The notes: generated by a model from the letters alone, not told the origin. A DNA stretch of 64,000 bases from Clarkia xantiana subsp. parviflora (GCA_036873135.1 JAPTYO010000013.1:23061901-23125900); one strand, 5' to 3'. Numbered from the stretch's first letter, positions 33,913 through 46,689 are shown. Numbers and translations: made by a program.

Positions 33913-34789
33913 ATTAAAGAATTGAATGAAAAATAGTAATGTGTGACATATGAAGAAGTTACAAAACTAATTACTAACGAATAAAAATGCTTGATGGTGA
34001 CATGGCAAAAATCTAGACTATTAGCCAAAATTGCATCTCAATTATATTATATATATAGATATAGATAGATTGTATGTTATCTATTTTACATATTATAATA
34101 TCTCTATTGGTGGCTCGATTAACCATTGCTCTAAGCCTACATATTCATATATTTTTTAAGTTTTTATTTTGAAAATATTATTGTTATTATATATGTTTCG
34201 TTTTATTTGTTATTAGTCGTACAAGCAACATACTATATGTATAAATAAGGATGAAACTAAGTAAAACTAATTAGTTCAGCTCAAAGTTGGACATTTGTCA
34301 TATATAATTGAAGAATGCAAAAACAAATTGGTGTTTGTCTATTGGGAGATCTTAAAAAAAAAAAAAAATTAAACAATAAGGTTTGCATATTTTTTAAAGA
34401 AATTTTTTTACACTATTTTTTAATTTAATTATTATATATTATATTAATTATTTTGTAATTTACTGTAATTTTATTTCACATATATATTTTTCAAGTTTTT
34501 TTTAACCATTTTTATTTTTTTATATATACTTGAGATAATTGTTTAAAGCAATTGTATTATAGTTTATATCTATATGTGACACTGATTTGATACATCATAT
34601 GTTGATCACGCTACGATATAATGAAAGATTAACTGTCGGTAAATTGGATTACATGTCAAGACATGTTTGTACGTAACTTAGACCTATCATAGTTTTCTTA
34701 ACAAAGACAGTAATATAGTGATAATATGACTAATTATTTTCAAGATAACAATAATTAAATTATATTTTACTATCTTAAGTCTAACATAG

Positions 34790-34828
<39 letters not shown>

Positions 34829-36503
34829 TTTAGACGTGTGTTGAGTAAAATTTAATATAAACGATAAAGTATGTTATAATATTTATTAATTTACTTTTTG
34901 TATGTAAATTTATATTTAAAATATTTAAATATATAAAAAAAACGTAACTGGTTTGTTTGATTAATTTATTATAGTAATGTTTTACGATAAAAATGTAAGG
35001 CATCATACATCATTAGAGATTTCTTCCCGTTTAATTTTACATGAAAAAATATTTCAAAAATATGAGTGTCGTAAAAAAGCAATGACTCTCTAATTACAAT
35101 ACTTAATAGTTAAAAAATAAGATAATACATAAAATAAAATATATCAATATTTATTAAATAATAAAACTATATTTAAATACGTGTAATTTTTTTGAAGTGT
35201 TTTATAATTAAAAATTACTTATATCACAAGAAAAATATTATAAAACGATATTTCTTTAAATATGATCATTTTATTTGAATTAAATATGAGAATAACTATA
35301 AAATATTATCATGACGATGAAAAAAATTACCCTTTATCCACTGATTCCATACATGGATTGAAATGTTAAATGCTCTCATACTATATAGAGTATATTATTT
35401 GAATTGAAGATAACAATGACACAACAACAACTTCGATAATTTATTATTGCGTCAGTATTAACTTTTTAAATTAAAATTAGAAAATATATTAAAATTATTA
35501 TAAAATTGAAGAAATTTTAATATAAAAAATATAAGCACAAGTAAATCTATAAATTAAAATATTGAAATTTAGTTTTCGTAGGAAAAAAGTAATCGATCTT
35601 ATAATTATTTTCGACTGATTTTATTAAAGGGAATTATTATGTATGAAAAAATCGATAGTATACATATTTTTTTACTTTTAATATGTAAAATACATTTTTT
35701 TTGTAAGTTTTATAAATATAAATTAGGAATAAAAAAAAAATGAAATGACTCCATCAAAAATATATGTGCCCTTCTTATTATATTTATATATTGCTACTTA
35801 CTCAAACATCGAATCTCAACGATAAAAAAAAAAAAAAAATCTTTTTCTTATAATAAAATAAGAATATACTTAGAAAAAATGATACAGTGTTTGTGTTGTA
35901 GCATTGACGTAGTAAATCGTTTTATTATATTATCTAGCTCTTATAATTGTAATTTTTTAAATCTAGTCCCTGAGATGAAAAATCTCGGAGGGCCTTTAGA
36001 AAAGTCCCATTTTGGAATTAGTTTTGTTTAGGATAATATGACAATTTTTTTGAAATACTATATCTTACAATTATCTATTATTTTGGTTGTCTTTCTTGAG
36101 TGCCTTGTGCGCTCTTTCAAACCGTTTCACTTCAAATTTTCTTCTTCTTTATAAATAAATAAATAAATTTTATAGAGAAAACAGGACATGAAAGAAACAA
36201 CATCGGACCAATTGACACCGTTCATTCGTTCAAGCACATTCCTTTGAACAAATGAAGTCACTGATGACAAATTAAATGCTACTTTATGTATGCTCACCAA
36301 TGTGGAATTTAGAGGTACTTTGGACGATCACTATTAATAGATAAATAGTCATTCATTAGATTATGCGCGGAATTCCATTAAGATGACAACTTATATTAAA
36401 GTATTATTATTTTGCATTGTACATGGATATTTTTTAAAATTTATTAATATATGTGTCATATTAATGATTAATTTATTATAGTGGTATATATAAGTTAGAA
36501 AGA
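33913..36503. other. AT-rich intergenic DNA
   Basis: No gene, RNA or clear element recognised. Includes a (TA)n run at about 34794-34825 and many A/T homopolymers. Confidence 0.75.
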
Positions 36504-36515
36504 TATGATGTAAGA

Positions 36516-36615
36516 TTTTTTTTTTTTTTTTTTATTTTTTTTACCATGAATAAAACTTTATTAAGTAATAGCAAAAACTCAATCCGCATGAAGAAACCAC
36601 AAATATGTTTTTTTT
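36516..36615 (-). mobile_element. 5'-truncated LINE 3' end
   Basis: On the minus strand about 75 bp ending aagttttattcatggtaaaa runs into poly(A), seen as the T run at 36517-36540. It is flanked by an exact 12-bp TSD, tatgatgtaaga, at 36504-36515 and 36616-36627. Severe 5' truncation with a long TSD is the usual product of target-primed reverse transcription. Confidence 0.85.
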
Positions 36616-36627
36616 TATGATGTAAGA

Positions 36628-37960
36628 GTTATTCAAAAGGTTTTTCACCTTATTTTTACATGAAGAAACTGATCGTAAACATGAATATATCGTAAAAAAA
36701 GTTATGATTATTTAATTATATTATTAAAAATAAATAATATTATAATAAATTAAAAAAATTATATTTTTATGACATTGTATTTATGCTAATTATATATATA
36801 ATATATATAGTATTGAATATTACGTTGTATATATACATATTATCAATACTAATAATATATACATCCCTAAGAAAATATTATATTGTGCAATATATCTTGA
36901 TAAATCTATATCATGGAAGCTAGTCACTCTCTCCCCTATATATATATGTAGTTTCGGCCCAATCCCCCATTGCTAGTGCTCATAATCATTTACACCACAA
37001 ACAGCGAAAGAGAGCAGCGTAGCCCTATAATCCCCTAGTTTGTTTCCTCCCAATTTGCAAGGTTTAGTTCATGGAGACATTGTGTCCTCTTTGTTGGCAA
37101 TTGGAGAATTTAGGTCGGCCTTCATGGTAGTCCTTTAACCTAATCCAATTGAGGTGTAAGTTAATTAGAACAATTAACCATAATTAATAAGGCTTGACCG
37201 AATTATATAAGGTTAGGGGCTCTATTAGGCTTGCCCATTAACTATAAGGATTAAGGTCTACTAAGTGTGGTCCAATTACATGGTGCGGCTGAATTAGGGT
37301 TTTACCTGGGATTAAGTTTCCCAAGATGAACAAGCGATTGAAGAGCAAAAACGGCGAATCATAGCGGTGTGCAATGTGTTTTTGGGTGTTTTGAATACTT
37401 GCAAGTAAAATGGAGTTGGTGGAATTCGATCTGTGGTCAAGAGTTTGTCCCGCGTTCATCGAGAGTTTGTCCCGTGTCTACTAAGTTCTTGTCCCGTACC
37501 TGCTCGAGTGCTTGTCCCATGCTTGGTAAAGCGTTTTCATTATGCCCGGTAAGTGTATGCAGCGTGCTTGAGTAAGTGCCTGCGTCGTGCTCCAGTAAGT
37601 GCCTTCATGATTCCTGCACAGTGCCTAGTGTTTCAGAGTGCTTCCCGTGTCCCTTGCCTGCCCCATGCGATTTTGCAAGAAAAGAAGGCCAGCAAAGTCT
37701 GCGTCCAGTCGAGTGCATGGTAAGTGTCTGATAAGTGTCCAGCAAGCCATGGAAGGAAAGTGCCTAGATAGTGCCCAGTAAGTGCTTAGGTCCGCAGGAA
37801 GGCACATATGGACTAGGGAGAGCTGCAAACCCGTGTTTGATGGAAGGCCAAGTCCAAACCTGCGAGAAAGGAGGGGAAAACGGTATTTAGGGCTGCCAGC
37901 TTGGTTCTTAGCAGCCAAGGAGATCAAATTTGCCAAAGATATGTGGAAGATCCTATCTAT
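36628..37960. other. Unassigned region, repeat-like
   Basis: AT-rich to 36950, then a more balanced stretch. 37140-37330 contains gaccgaa/ggttaggggc text resembling, in inverse orientation, LTR-like DNA near 39290. 37430-37800 has degenerate units around agtgcctg/cttgtccc. No domain is found in its short ORFs. Confidence 0.5.
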
Positions 37961-37965
37961 AGCTA

Positions 37966-38150
37966 TATTTAAGAGAACTTAGATATATTTTTGGGCTTTG
38001 TAATTAGTTATGGATATATATATGTGATATAAATATATATCATAACTAATATAACTATATTTAAAGAAACTTAGATATATTTGTGGGTTTTGTAATAGTT
38101 ATGATATATATATATATATGTGCTATAAATATATATCATAACTAATATAG
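37966..38150. repeat. ~90-bp tandem duplication
   Basis: tatatttaagagaacttaga...atatatcataactaatata occurs twice in direct succession with a few changes. A TATA-like tctatataagaaag (about 38207) and aataaa (38335) follow, so this may be part of an old LTR. Confidence 0.7.
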
Positions 38151-38603
38151 ATATGATTGGACATGGATATAGATAGTTTTCTCCTAGGGTAGCTAGGAAA
38201 TTCAGATCTATATAAGAAAGAGTTCCCTTAAGGTGCAAATCAGTTTTTGCACATACAACTGTGGCAAAACTGAAGAGTGATTGCGAGCGTCTAAATTGTG
38301 TGGGTGTAATTTAGGCGTGTAGCATTTGTTGAGTAATAAAGACAAGTGTTTCCACTATCTTGATTGCTTTGTTGTTGTTTCCTTTGTGTTTGTTGCGTGT
38401 TCATCTTGTCTTAGATATCCTTGCTGCGTGTTGCCTTGTTCTTGGAGACCTTTGTCGCATGTTCATCTTGTTCTCGAGTCTCCTTGCTGGGTGTTACTTG
38501 TTCGTGAGACCCGTTGGATTGGTGTTTGGCCTGGTGTTTTACAAGAGAATCATGTCAGCAAGTGCTATATTTAGGCAGAAAATTAAGCTTTAATTTAGCC
38601 ACT

Positions 38604-39361
38604 GTAACACCACCCACGGTGGACTCACGGCGGCATTTCAGCAATTCTTGATCACCGAATTGTATTTTGGTCGCCCCCTACCAAAATTAGAGTTCTACCT
38701 TAACCAAAAATCGAATATTTTCAATCTACAAACTGTAGCTACACCATTACTAGCTCTGAGACCACTAAAGGAAATAATAGGATAAATCACAAACATGCCG
38801 ATAAGTAATACCGAAATTACTATATGGTATTTGCTAGATAAATCCTCACATCTTCAACTCGAAGAAGTGGTCATTCCGCGTGATTCACTTCACACTTAGT
38901 TCCGAGTCCTTACTCCCAAGATTCTTCAACTAGGTTGTATTGCAACTCGCCGGACAATCAATACTTGCTAGGTATAAAAGATGACACAAGTCTACACGAA
39001 CCGAAACTCTCGGATGGGAGGAAGCAAAATAGGAGATTACTAGAGTTATGAATTTCTCACTGTTTGTGGTGTTAAGGATTATGAGGAATACAAATTAGGT
39101 ATTTCGGCAAAACCCTTTATATAGGAAGTGATGAGTGATTTGTTTCCAATATAAAGATCCACCATGATTTAATGCAATATATATATATATATATATATAA
39201 ATTAGCACATATATATTTATAGATACAATATATATTCAATTCCGTAATATTGGGGAGGTTAATTTTAACCTCTAAGTAATAGGTCGGCCGAATTTATTTC
39301 GGCCCTAACCTTGGATTGTTTGAGTCTAATTAACTTACACTTAGTCAGTCTTGCCAACATA
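38604..39361 (-). mobile_element. LTR-like block, minus orientation (possible solo LTR)
   Basis: Read on the minus strand it starts tgttggcaag, contains ggccgaaataaattcggccg and a TATA box (cctatataaaggg, about 39110-39123), and ends ggtgttaca. The ggtcggccgaa motif is shared with the LTRs near 42270. Flanking 5-mers do not match, so the borders are uncertain. An (AT)n run sits at 39177-39200. Confidence 0.4.
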
Positions 39362-40234
39362 CGTTTCCTGGAGGGTCGGGCATCATCGATCTCCATTGCT
39401 TCATTTCCCACTCTGTGTTGATTGGCGTAAGGAGTATGTTGTACTTGCATCAGAGTTACTTCTTGCTGAGAAAATTGATGAACTTGTGGGTGAAGGCTGG
39501 CAACACATTCTTATAATTCAATCACCTCGGCCTGGCCATCTTGGTCAATTATAATGTGCTTCAACCATTTTTTTAATAGGAGAGAAATTAATGGCTTCAC
39601 CAGAAAATCGATCCCGTGAGCTCTAATACCATATAGAAAATAAGACGTGCGCCTTAATCAACTATCCCATAAGTCCGAACTTGTGGGTGAAGGCCGGAAA
39701 CACATTTTTATACTTCAACAGTTGTGGTAGGGTCAGTTTAGAATGGAATGCTTCAGGTGATATCAAAACATGCTCCTCAATTGAGACCAGAATTGTGAGA
39801 TCAGTAGAGAGCGACATCGGGAAATCTAGGGTATCCAATATCCATACTTAACTTTGATACGGGCTGATGTAGGGAGGTCGTTAGTTGAAGTAAGATCACC
39901 GGGACATCCTTCATGTCTGAGCAATCAAAGACGATGAACCCTCTATATGTCTGTTGGGCTAGAGGCTGAGAAGTAGGTATTTGTAGAAATATATAAGGCG
40001 GTATTATTCATGGAGAAGGCCATTAGGGAAAATAGGCAGGTACATGAACTGTTAAAGGTTTCATCCTCCAGCTGTAGAAGAATTTGTCACAGGTAAAGAT
40101 TGAGGTACGGATATGCCAGGGCAGCTACTGAGAGAGGAGCTGGTGCATACACCGCTGGTCGATCCATCATAGGATCATCTGGATAACATGATAGAACCAA
40201 AATTCCGACCAAAGAGAAGTCAATCACAACTCAC
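39362..40234. other. Unassigned region
   Basis: cttgtgggtgaaggc is followed by similar text twice (39483 and 39679), indicating a small duplication. Short ORFs lack domains. Confidence 0.5.
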
Positions 40235-40529
40235 TGTTAGAGATTAAACTTGATTAGTGTTGAAGTGTTTAGAAGTTTCTAAAAATTTCTAGGAGTCATA
40301 AGCAATTAACAGAGTTTAGAAGATTCTATGTGTGTAGAAGTATCTTAGAGTCAAGCTACTAAAATGAAGTTACTAGAACAAGAAGTCACTAGAATATCAA
40401 ATCACTAGAAACATCTATATGTACCTTAAATATGTGATAGAGTGAATGAGAAATCAACAAGTTGAGACAAACAAAAAGAATCTCCCATTACCTCTCCACC
40501 ACTCTCACACACATACACATATTCAAACA
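40235..40529 (+). mobile_element. 5' LTR of a truncated copia element
   Basis: Starts tgttagagatt and ends attcaaaca, about 295 bp, followed within 6 bp by a slightly mutated initiator tRNA-Met PBS (cgtatcagagcc, 40535-40546) and then copia gag sequence. No matching 3' LTR was found in the window. Confidence 0.7.
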
Positions 40530-40553
40530 CCAAGTCGTATCAGAGCCAAGTCA

Positions 40554-40815
40554 ATGATCGTGATGGCATCGACAAGCATGAAACAGACAAGATTGACGAC
40601 GAATAACTACGATATTTGGTGCATCCAAATGAATGCGCTCTTGGAATCTTTTGATGTGCGGGAGCTCGTGGAGAACGAGTTCGAGGAACCTGTTGCGATA
40701 ATGGACATGACAAAAGAAGAGATTGATGAATTGAAGGAGTAACAGAAGAGGGAGAAGAATGCCTTGGTCACAATATATCAAAGTATTGATAAAGTCACTT
40801 TCGAGATAATGTGGT
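40554..40815 (+). pseudogene. Copia gag N-terminal remnant
   Basis: The frame from about 40554 reads MIVMASTSMKQTRL, then NNYDIWCIQMNALLES, a typical start of plant Ty1/copia gag (UBN2/DUF4219 type). A TAA at 40740-40742 interrupts the frame, after which gag-like text (KREKNALVTIYQSIDK) continues to about 40810 and then stops abruptly. The rest of gag and all of pol in this orientation is missing. Confidence 0.75.
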
Positions 40816-41038
40816 CCCAGAGAGAAAGATGAGAAATCATAATTGCATATCATCAAGTGTGGTTCCTTCATTTGGCACACTTTCACCTTATTAACACTAA
40901 AGTAGGATCCCAGACATAGATCAAAGTTCAACCCTCATTTTTTACATTGAAGGAACTCATTCCAAAACAAACAATTAACTACAACAAAGTCTCAAATAAA
41001 AACTAAACATAACAAAACGGTAACATGGGTCAGATTGC

Positions 41039-41780
41039 TCAACAACGGGCTAACAGCAGGAGGCCCAACTCCCAATACCCCCCCGAATCATGACCACTTT
41101 CTTTAGATCCATTCTTCAAATCGCCTACACCTGAACCAACATCCTTGTAAGAAAAAAGATTGATCAAATTCAACTTATCAACCAAGTAATCATGTTGCTT
41201 TGACGCTAATGCCTTAATTAAAATGTCTGCAACCTGATTACTAGTCCTAACATATTGAAACTTTATAACACCAGCAAGCAGCATTTGCCAAGAGAAATGA
41301 CAATCAATCTCAATGTGCTTAGTATGTTCATAGAAAATTGGATAAGATGTGATCGGTATGGCTACTTTATTATCACAAAAACAGTGGATGCAACCTTCTA
41401 ATCAAATCCTAACTCGGCTAATAGACCTCTCAATCAAACCAACTCCTGAAGAACATGTCTAATACTTCTGTACTCATAGTCAGCAGAAGATAAGGAGACA
41501 ACATCATGTTTCTTTACCTTCCAAGACAAAGAAGATTTACCAATCATAACACAATATCCAGTTAAATATTTTCGGGATTCAGAATAAGAACCCCAATCTG
41601 AATCACAAAAAGCAGTTAGTTCCACAACATCAACAGAGGAAAGTAACATACCCCTACCAGGCTCCTGTTTCACATACTTAACAATTCTCAAAGCTTCTTC
41701 ATAATGTGACAACTTTGGTTCCTGCAAATACTGACTTAATTATTGCACATGATAAACAATATCAGGTCTGGTTAAGGTCA
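41039..41780 (-). pseudogene. Copia reverse transcriptase end and RNase H remnant
   Basis: On the minus strand, from about 41780: RPDIVYHVQ (end of the RT domain) with a stop, then YLQEPKLSHYEEALR, FCDSDWGSYSESRKYLTGYC and VSLSSADYEY (RNase H), then a gap with small lesions and VRTSNQVADILIKALASKQH, the C-terminal end of copia pol. It faces the gag remnant at 40554, so the two pieces belong to different insertions or to a rearranged one. Confidence 0.85.
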
Positions 41781-42108
41781 ACCAGATATTAGTTGAAGGT
41801 TGTGAATACATGTACGAATGCCTTGGAGAAGTGTTCCCATGTGAAAACTAGGTAATTTGAGAATAAAAGTTGACCAGGGATACAACGCGGCATAGAGAAG
41901 TAACAGGTTGATAACATATTGATAATCAACGTCTCGCGGACGCTACAACACTCTTAACCGATGAGTAGCACGATGTATGTTGTGTCTGTCGGTCGAACGG
42001 CGAACCTCGTATGAAAAATTTGGAAGCTGGACTAAATCGAAGAACAAATGTTGATGTGTTGGTCGACAACATATTAACAGGCACCCTCCCATTCCGGCTA
42101 GTAGGAGC

Positions 42109-42696
42109 TGTTGGTATTTCGTGGTTGGGTCGCCGTAATATGAGCCCTTTAATATAATCCCAACACCTAAGTAATTGGGTAATGTCACATTAAGGATTTT
42201 AGGTCTTGCCTAAAATACCAATTGACATGAGAGACCCAAAATTGGGCATCCCCTTTAAAACATAGGTCGGCCGAATATGATGTTAGGGATGATGTGGGTT
42301 TTGCCTACCTTCTCTATAAATATAGTGTGTCAGAGATTTATTTAGGGTTAATCACTTTCTCCCTTTTAGTTGAGACTAAATAAATCAATCTCCCTCACAC
42401 CAAGTACTTCGGCCGAACCCCTATACACAAGGAGGTGCCAAATTGCTTCGAGCAATCAACCCGGAGATCCATCTTGCGGAAGAATTGAAAGAGGCTTTGC
42501 TGTGGAGACCATTATGTGTAGGTGATTCCTTAACAAGAATCCTTACAGGAGCTGTCTGGCGGACTGCGAACTCCCATCAAGATATTGGGTCTACAAAAAG
42601 CAAGAAACTGGTATGTGTCCCTATTCCGCTGCGTAATTAGTTTACCTGGCATGTACACGTATTTTGTTCCGTAGTATATATCCCTTATTTCCTACA
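42109..42696 (+). mobile_element. LTR of family X, separate copy
   Basis: 588 bp with ends tgttggtatttc and ttatttcctaca, and a TATA box tataaata at 42315-42322. It aligns with the interrupted LTR starting at 43673: gtcgccgtaat, aattgacatgagag, ggtcggccga and cgctgcgtaatt in the same order. No PBS or matching 5-bp flanks follow, so it is probably an old solo LTR or a truncated element. Confidence 0.7.
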
Positions 42697-43408
42697 GAAT
42701 CCAAATGCACAGCTGGGTTGGGCCAACTGACCCGGGTAACCTGTGGGTACCGAACCAGTTCGAATTCGGGTTCGGGTCTGGTCCCCACCGGTTCAATAGG
42801 TTCGGTCGACCGAGCCAGATTTTCATAATCTGTTCGACCCAAATGGGACTGCTCGGACCAGGTGGTCAAATGTGTCAGGTCAAACCCAACCCAGTTCAAT
42901 TAAATCAAACCAAATTAACCTAATTGTACTGGACTGCGTTGACTGAACCAGACCGGGTTCAGGTCAACTGAAAAGTTAGGTCAAATCAAATTTAAAATCC
43001 AAATATTTTTAACTTAAAAATTTCATACACAACGCGAAATGGTTTGTTATTGTAACATTTTTAATCAAACCTGATGCCTAGTTTCGGTTATGGGGCTGTA
43101 TCTCGGAATATGCATGATTATGGGACTGAATCATTTCGTGGGCTGAATTGAAATTGTTATATATTGATACGAATGCATGTTAGAATTGCGTCTTGACTAT
43201 GTCAAACTAGCTGGATATTACATGTTAGGGGCGGAACCCTGTTGTCGATTAATGAGTTGCGCACTAGGATAGACATGCTATGCTGAGTGATCTTGATTAG
43301 GATCCATGTGTAGAAGTTCGCATGACTGTTATACCGTGAATTCCAAGTCAGCCCCAAATGTTTTAAATCGATATTCAGTCGCCAAATATGCATGTTGAAT
43401 GTTGAGTG
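42697..43408. other. Unassigned region with ggttcgg/ccgaacc motifs
   Basis: 42705-42970 is rich in ccgggttcgg-type text reminiscent of, but not clearly aligned with, the hAT-like repeats at 4982 and 14481. No gene. Confidence 0.5.
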
Positions 43409-43672
43409 TGTTGGATTACGTGGCTAAATACTACGGAAACTCAAATAGGGTACATGCTATTAATCAGAATTACGCAGCGGAAGATGTGCACATACCTTAA
43501 ACGCTTTTCGTAGTCCCAAGATCTTGCTGAGGGAGTTCTCGATCCACCAGATGGAACCCGTAGAGGTTCTTGTTAAGGAAGCCCTACGCGGTATAGTCTT
43601 CACAGCAAAGCCTCTGATCGATTCTTGGCAGGGACAGATCTCCGGAGTGTTTGCTCAAAGAAAATTGGCACA
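43409..43672 (-). mobile_element. Partial family X LTR in inverse orientation (V)
   Basis: Read on the minus strand this is the 3' part of the X LTR, from tgtgccaattttc through cgctgcgtaattctg to tttccgtag and ccaaca (43409 on the plus strand). It stops exactly where the plus-oriented X LTR begins (43673). The two form a large inverted repeat with 43985-44236. The likely cause is insertion of X into a V LTR lying in the other direction. Confidence 0.75.
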
Positions 43673-44236
43673 TGTTAGCATATGGAGATTGGGCGCCGTA
43701 ATTAGGAGCCCATTAATATGTATACGTTACCTAAGAAATTGGGTAAATGTAACATTAGGGCAATTGAGCTTGACCCAATTGACATGAGAGGCCCAAATAT
43801 TGAGCCTCCCTTATACATGGTCGGCTGAAACTTGGTGTTAGGGGCAAAGTGGACTTTTGTCCACTTTGCTCCTCCTATAAATAAGGGGTGTTAGGGTTTT
43901 CTTAAGGGTAATTCACAATTCCTCCTAAACGGTGATTTGAGAGAAAATCCCTCCTCCCTAAAGCTTGTTTCGACCGAACCATATCACTACACCAATGGTG
44001 TGCCAATTTCTTGGAGCAAATCACTCCGGAGATCTGTCCCTGCCAAGAATCAGTCACATGCTTTGCTGTGGAGCTAATACCGCGAAGGACTTCCTTAACA
44101 AGAACTTCTATGGATTCCGTCCGGTGGATCACGAACTCCCTCAGCAGGATCCTTGAGGCTACGGAAAGGGTTTAAGGTATGTACACATATTTCGCTGCGT
44201 AATTTTGATTACAAGCATGTGCCTTATTTACGTTTC
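43673..44236 (+). mobile_element. 5' LTR of element X, first part
   Basis: Begins tgttagcatatgg and carries a TATA box (tataaata, 43876-43883). It is interrupted by element Y after gtttc (44232-44236) and resumes at 63541. The rejoined LTR is about 591 bp, close to the 588 bp of the separate copy at 42109. Confidence 0.85.
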
Positions 44237-45334
44237 TGTCAGACCTAAAATCTGACCTACGACGAATTACGTTTTGAAAACGTACGGATTTTAAAATAGA
44301 GTCGCCACTAGCTAATTATAAGGCTAGCTAGAATCCCTAAATCACCTTAACGAATTAAACACCTAGGTATAAAACCGGTCTACGATTCGAAATTCTGGAT
44401 TCGGGGGGGGGGGGGGGGGGGTCCTATTACGGATTAAAAATATAATTTTTAATCTCGCCCTTTCGGTACTCAAATTCACTTAATTTTCCAATTCAATTAT
44501 CTAAATATATGTTATGTCAGATTAATTTAACTATGTCAAGATTAAATTTTTATCATATACACAATTATTATCAAATATCGCACTAGTCTAAGACTAAATG
44601 TAATTCTAAACTCTTAATTTAAAACGAAATCTAAAAATATTAAAATTATTAAACATGCTAAAATTTATACAAAACACAACATAAATTTAACATATATACA
44701 TGATTTACCCAATCAAAATTTAACCAGTTATATTTAAAATATTTAATTAACTATAACATGATAATAAATTAACATACATAAAATAATAAATAACTAAATA
44801 AATAAGATATTAATATAATAATATAGTATAGTATTTAAATAAATAAAAAAAAGTTTTTTTTTTGAAATAAAGCACAAAAGGACAAAATTCGCACAGATCC
44901 CAAGAAAAGTAGTCTATTATTTTCTGATGTGTTTTTCTGTATTTTACAATGTAACCTAGACCCCTATTTGTACTAAAAACCTATTCTAGATTACATATAA
45001 AATTTAAATAAAAAATGCTAACAAATAATTATTCTAGAGAATATTCCTAAGGATATTTATCTTTACAGATAGTAATATTTTTGAATAAAAAATAATATCT
45101 GGAGATAAATATCTTACAGATAATTTTCTAAAATAAAAAAAAACTAATTATTATATATATATTTTTAAATATTCCGAAAATATTAAATAATTTCGAAATA
45201 ATTTAAAATATATTTTATAATAATTTCCCTAATGTGCCCTTGAGCATTTTTGGAGACTTTGTGGCTTGACGCGTCCGGAATTTGACGTATCATGTGTAAC
45301 GTCGTTACGTCCGGGTCAAAATCGAGTGTTTACA
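44237..45334 (-). mobile_element. 3' LTR of Y
   Basis: About 1,098 bp, tgtcagacct to gtgtttaca on the plus strand, AT-rich. It aligns throughout with the split right LTR; differences include a G19 run at 44403-44421 where the other copy has only gggg. Confidence 0.9.
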
Positions 45335-45489
45335 ATTTTCCCCTCTTTGGACAGACTCCTGTAGAACTTGTTCGAAGGGGTTGGTCCAAAGACGAAGAAA
45401 CACTAATTTTGACCAGAAAGTATATTTTCTTCCAATTCTTCGAAGTCTTCAAGGTGGCTCATATGCTTATTCTGGTGCGGAAAGATAAA

Positions 45490-46365
45490 ACCTCTGTCGG
45501 CGGGACGCCTGTTGGCGGTGCCTCCATTAGCGATGCATAAAGTAAAGCCTCTAGTGGCGGTGCGGAAAAGTAAAGCCTCGGTCGGCGGTGCCCCTGTTGG
45601 CGGTGCCTCCGTTGGCGGTGAAGAAAGTAAAGACCTCGATCGACGATGCCACCAGTTGCGTGCGACAAGGAAAAGCCTCCAGTGGCGGTGCGGAAAGTAA
45701 AGCCTCCAGTGGCGTGCGGAAAAGTAAAGCCTCCAGTGGCGTGCGGGAAAGTAAAGCCTCCAGTGGCGTGCGGGAAAGTAAAGCCTCCAGTGGCGTGCGG
45801 GAAAGTAAAGCCTCCAGTGGCGTGCGGGAAAGTAAAGCCTCCAGTGGCGTGCGGGAAAGTAAAGCCTCCAGTGGCGTGCGAAAAAGTAAAGCCTCCAGTG
45901 GCGTGCGGGAAAGTAAAGCCTCCAGTGGCGTGCGGAAAAGTAAAGCCTCCAGTGGCGTGCGGAAAAGTAAAGCCTCCAGTGGCGTGCAGAAAAGAAAAAC
46001 CTCGATCGACGATGCCTCCATTGGCATGCGACAAGGAAAAGCCTCCAGTGGCGTACAGTAAAGTAAAAACCTCGATCGACGATGCCTCCAGTGGCGTGCG
46101 ACAAGGAAAAGCCTCTAGTGGCGGTGTGGAAAGTAAAGCCTTCTATGTCTGAGAAATGCCTCTAGTGGCGTCCGATGGAGAAGAGCCTCTAGTGGCGTGT
46201 GTCGGAGAAATGCCTCTAGTGGCGTCCGTTTGGAGAAGAGCCTCTAGTGGCGTCCGTTGGAGAAGAGCCTCTAGTGGCGTCCGTCGGAGAAGAGCCTCTA
46301 GTGGCATATGTCGGAGAAATGCCTCTAGTTGCGTCCGTTGGATAAGGGCCTCGAGTGGCTTGACG
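45490..46365. repeat. 27-bp tandem array in Y
   Basis: Units aagcctccagtggcgtgcgg plus gaaagta repeat every 27 bp, about 30 times including diverged ends; the right third is a variant with gcctctagtggcgtccgt. Because 27 is a multiple of 3 and units lack stops, frames stay open on both strands for 150-230 codons. These are not credible genes: the overlapping frames are all repetitive and lack domains. Confidence 0.92.
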
Positions 46366-46689
46366 ACTTGAATGCATGTCCCTAATTTTTTCCTAAACTA
46401 CGCATGACGCGACAACTTAGCGGGATCTTTTTCTTTTTCTTTCTCTTTTTTTTTCCTTTTTTATCTCTCATATTCTCTCCTTTTGCCACGGTCAGAATTT
46501 TAGACCGTGCCCCTCGGTTTTCCTAATTTTTGTATGGATTGCCCCTTGGGGTTTTCATTCCATCGGGATTTTATTTTCTCTCCTTTTGCCATGATTGCAA
46601 TTTCTGAATTTGCTATCATGCCCCTCATTTCCTAATTTTGCCTAGGCTGCCTTATCGGGTTTTCAATCTAAAGAAGCACTCTTTTTTTT

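Noticed and set aside
37382..37980. Possible host exon region around 37.4-38.0 kb
   Set aside because: Balanced composition is due to degenerate agtgcctg-type repeats; no frame shows a protein domain.
39605..39660. gagctctaataccat as a minus-strand PBS
   Set aside because: Two mismatches to the initiator tRNA-Met PBS and no LTR boundary at the proper distance.
45403..46152. Several repetitive ORFs of 150-230 codons on both strands
   Set aside because: All arise from the 27-bp array, which is stop-free in several frames; no non-repeat coding sequence is attached.
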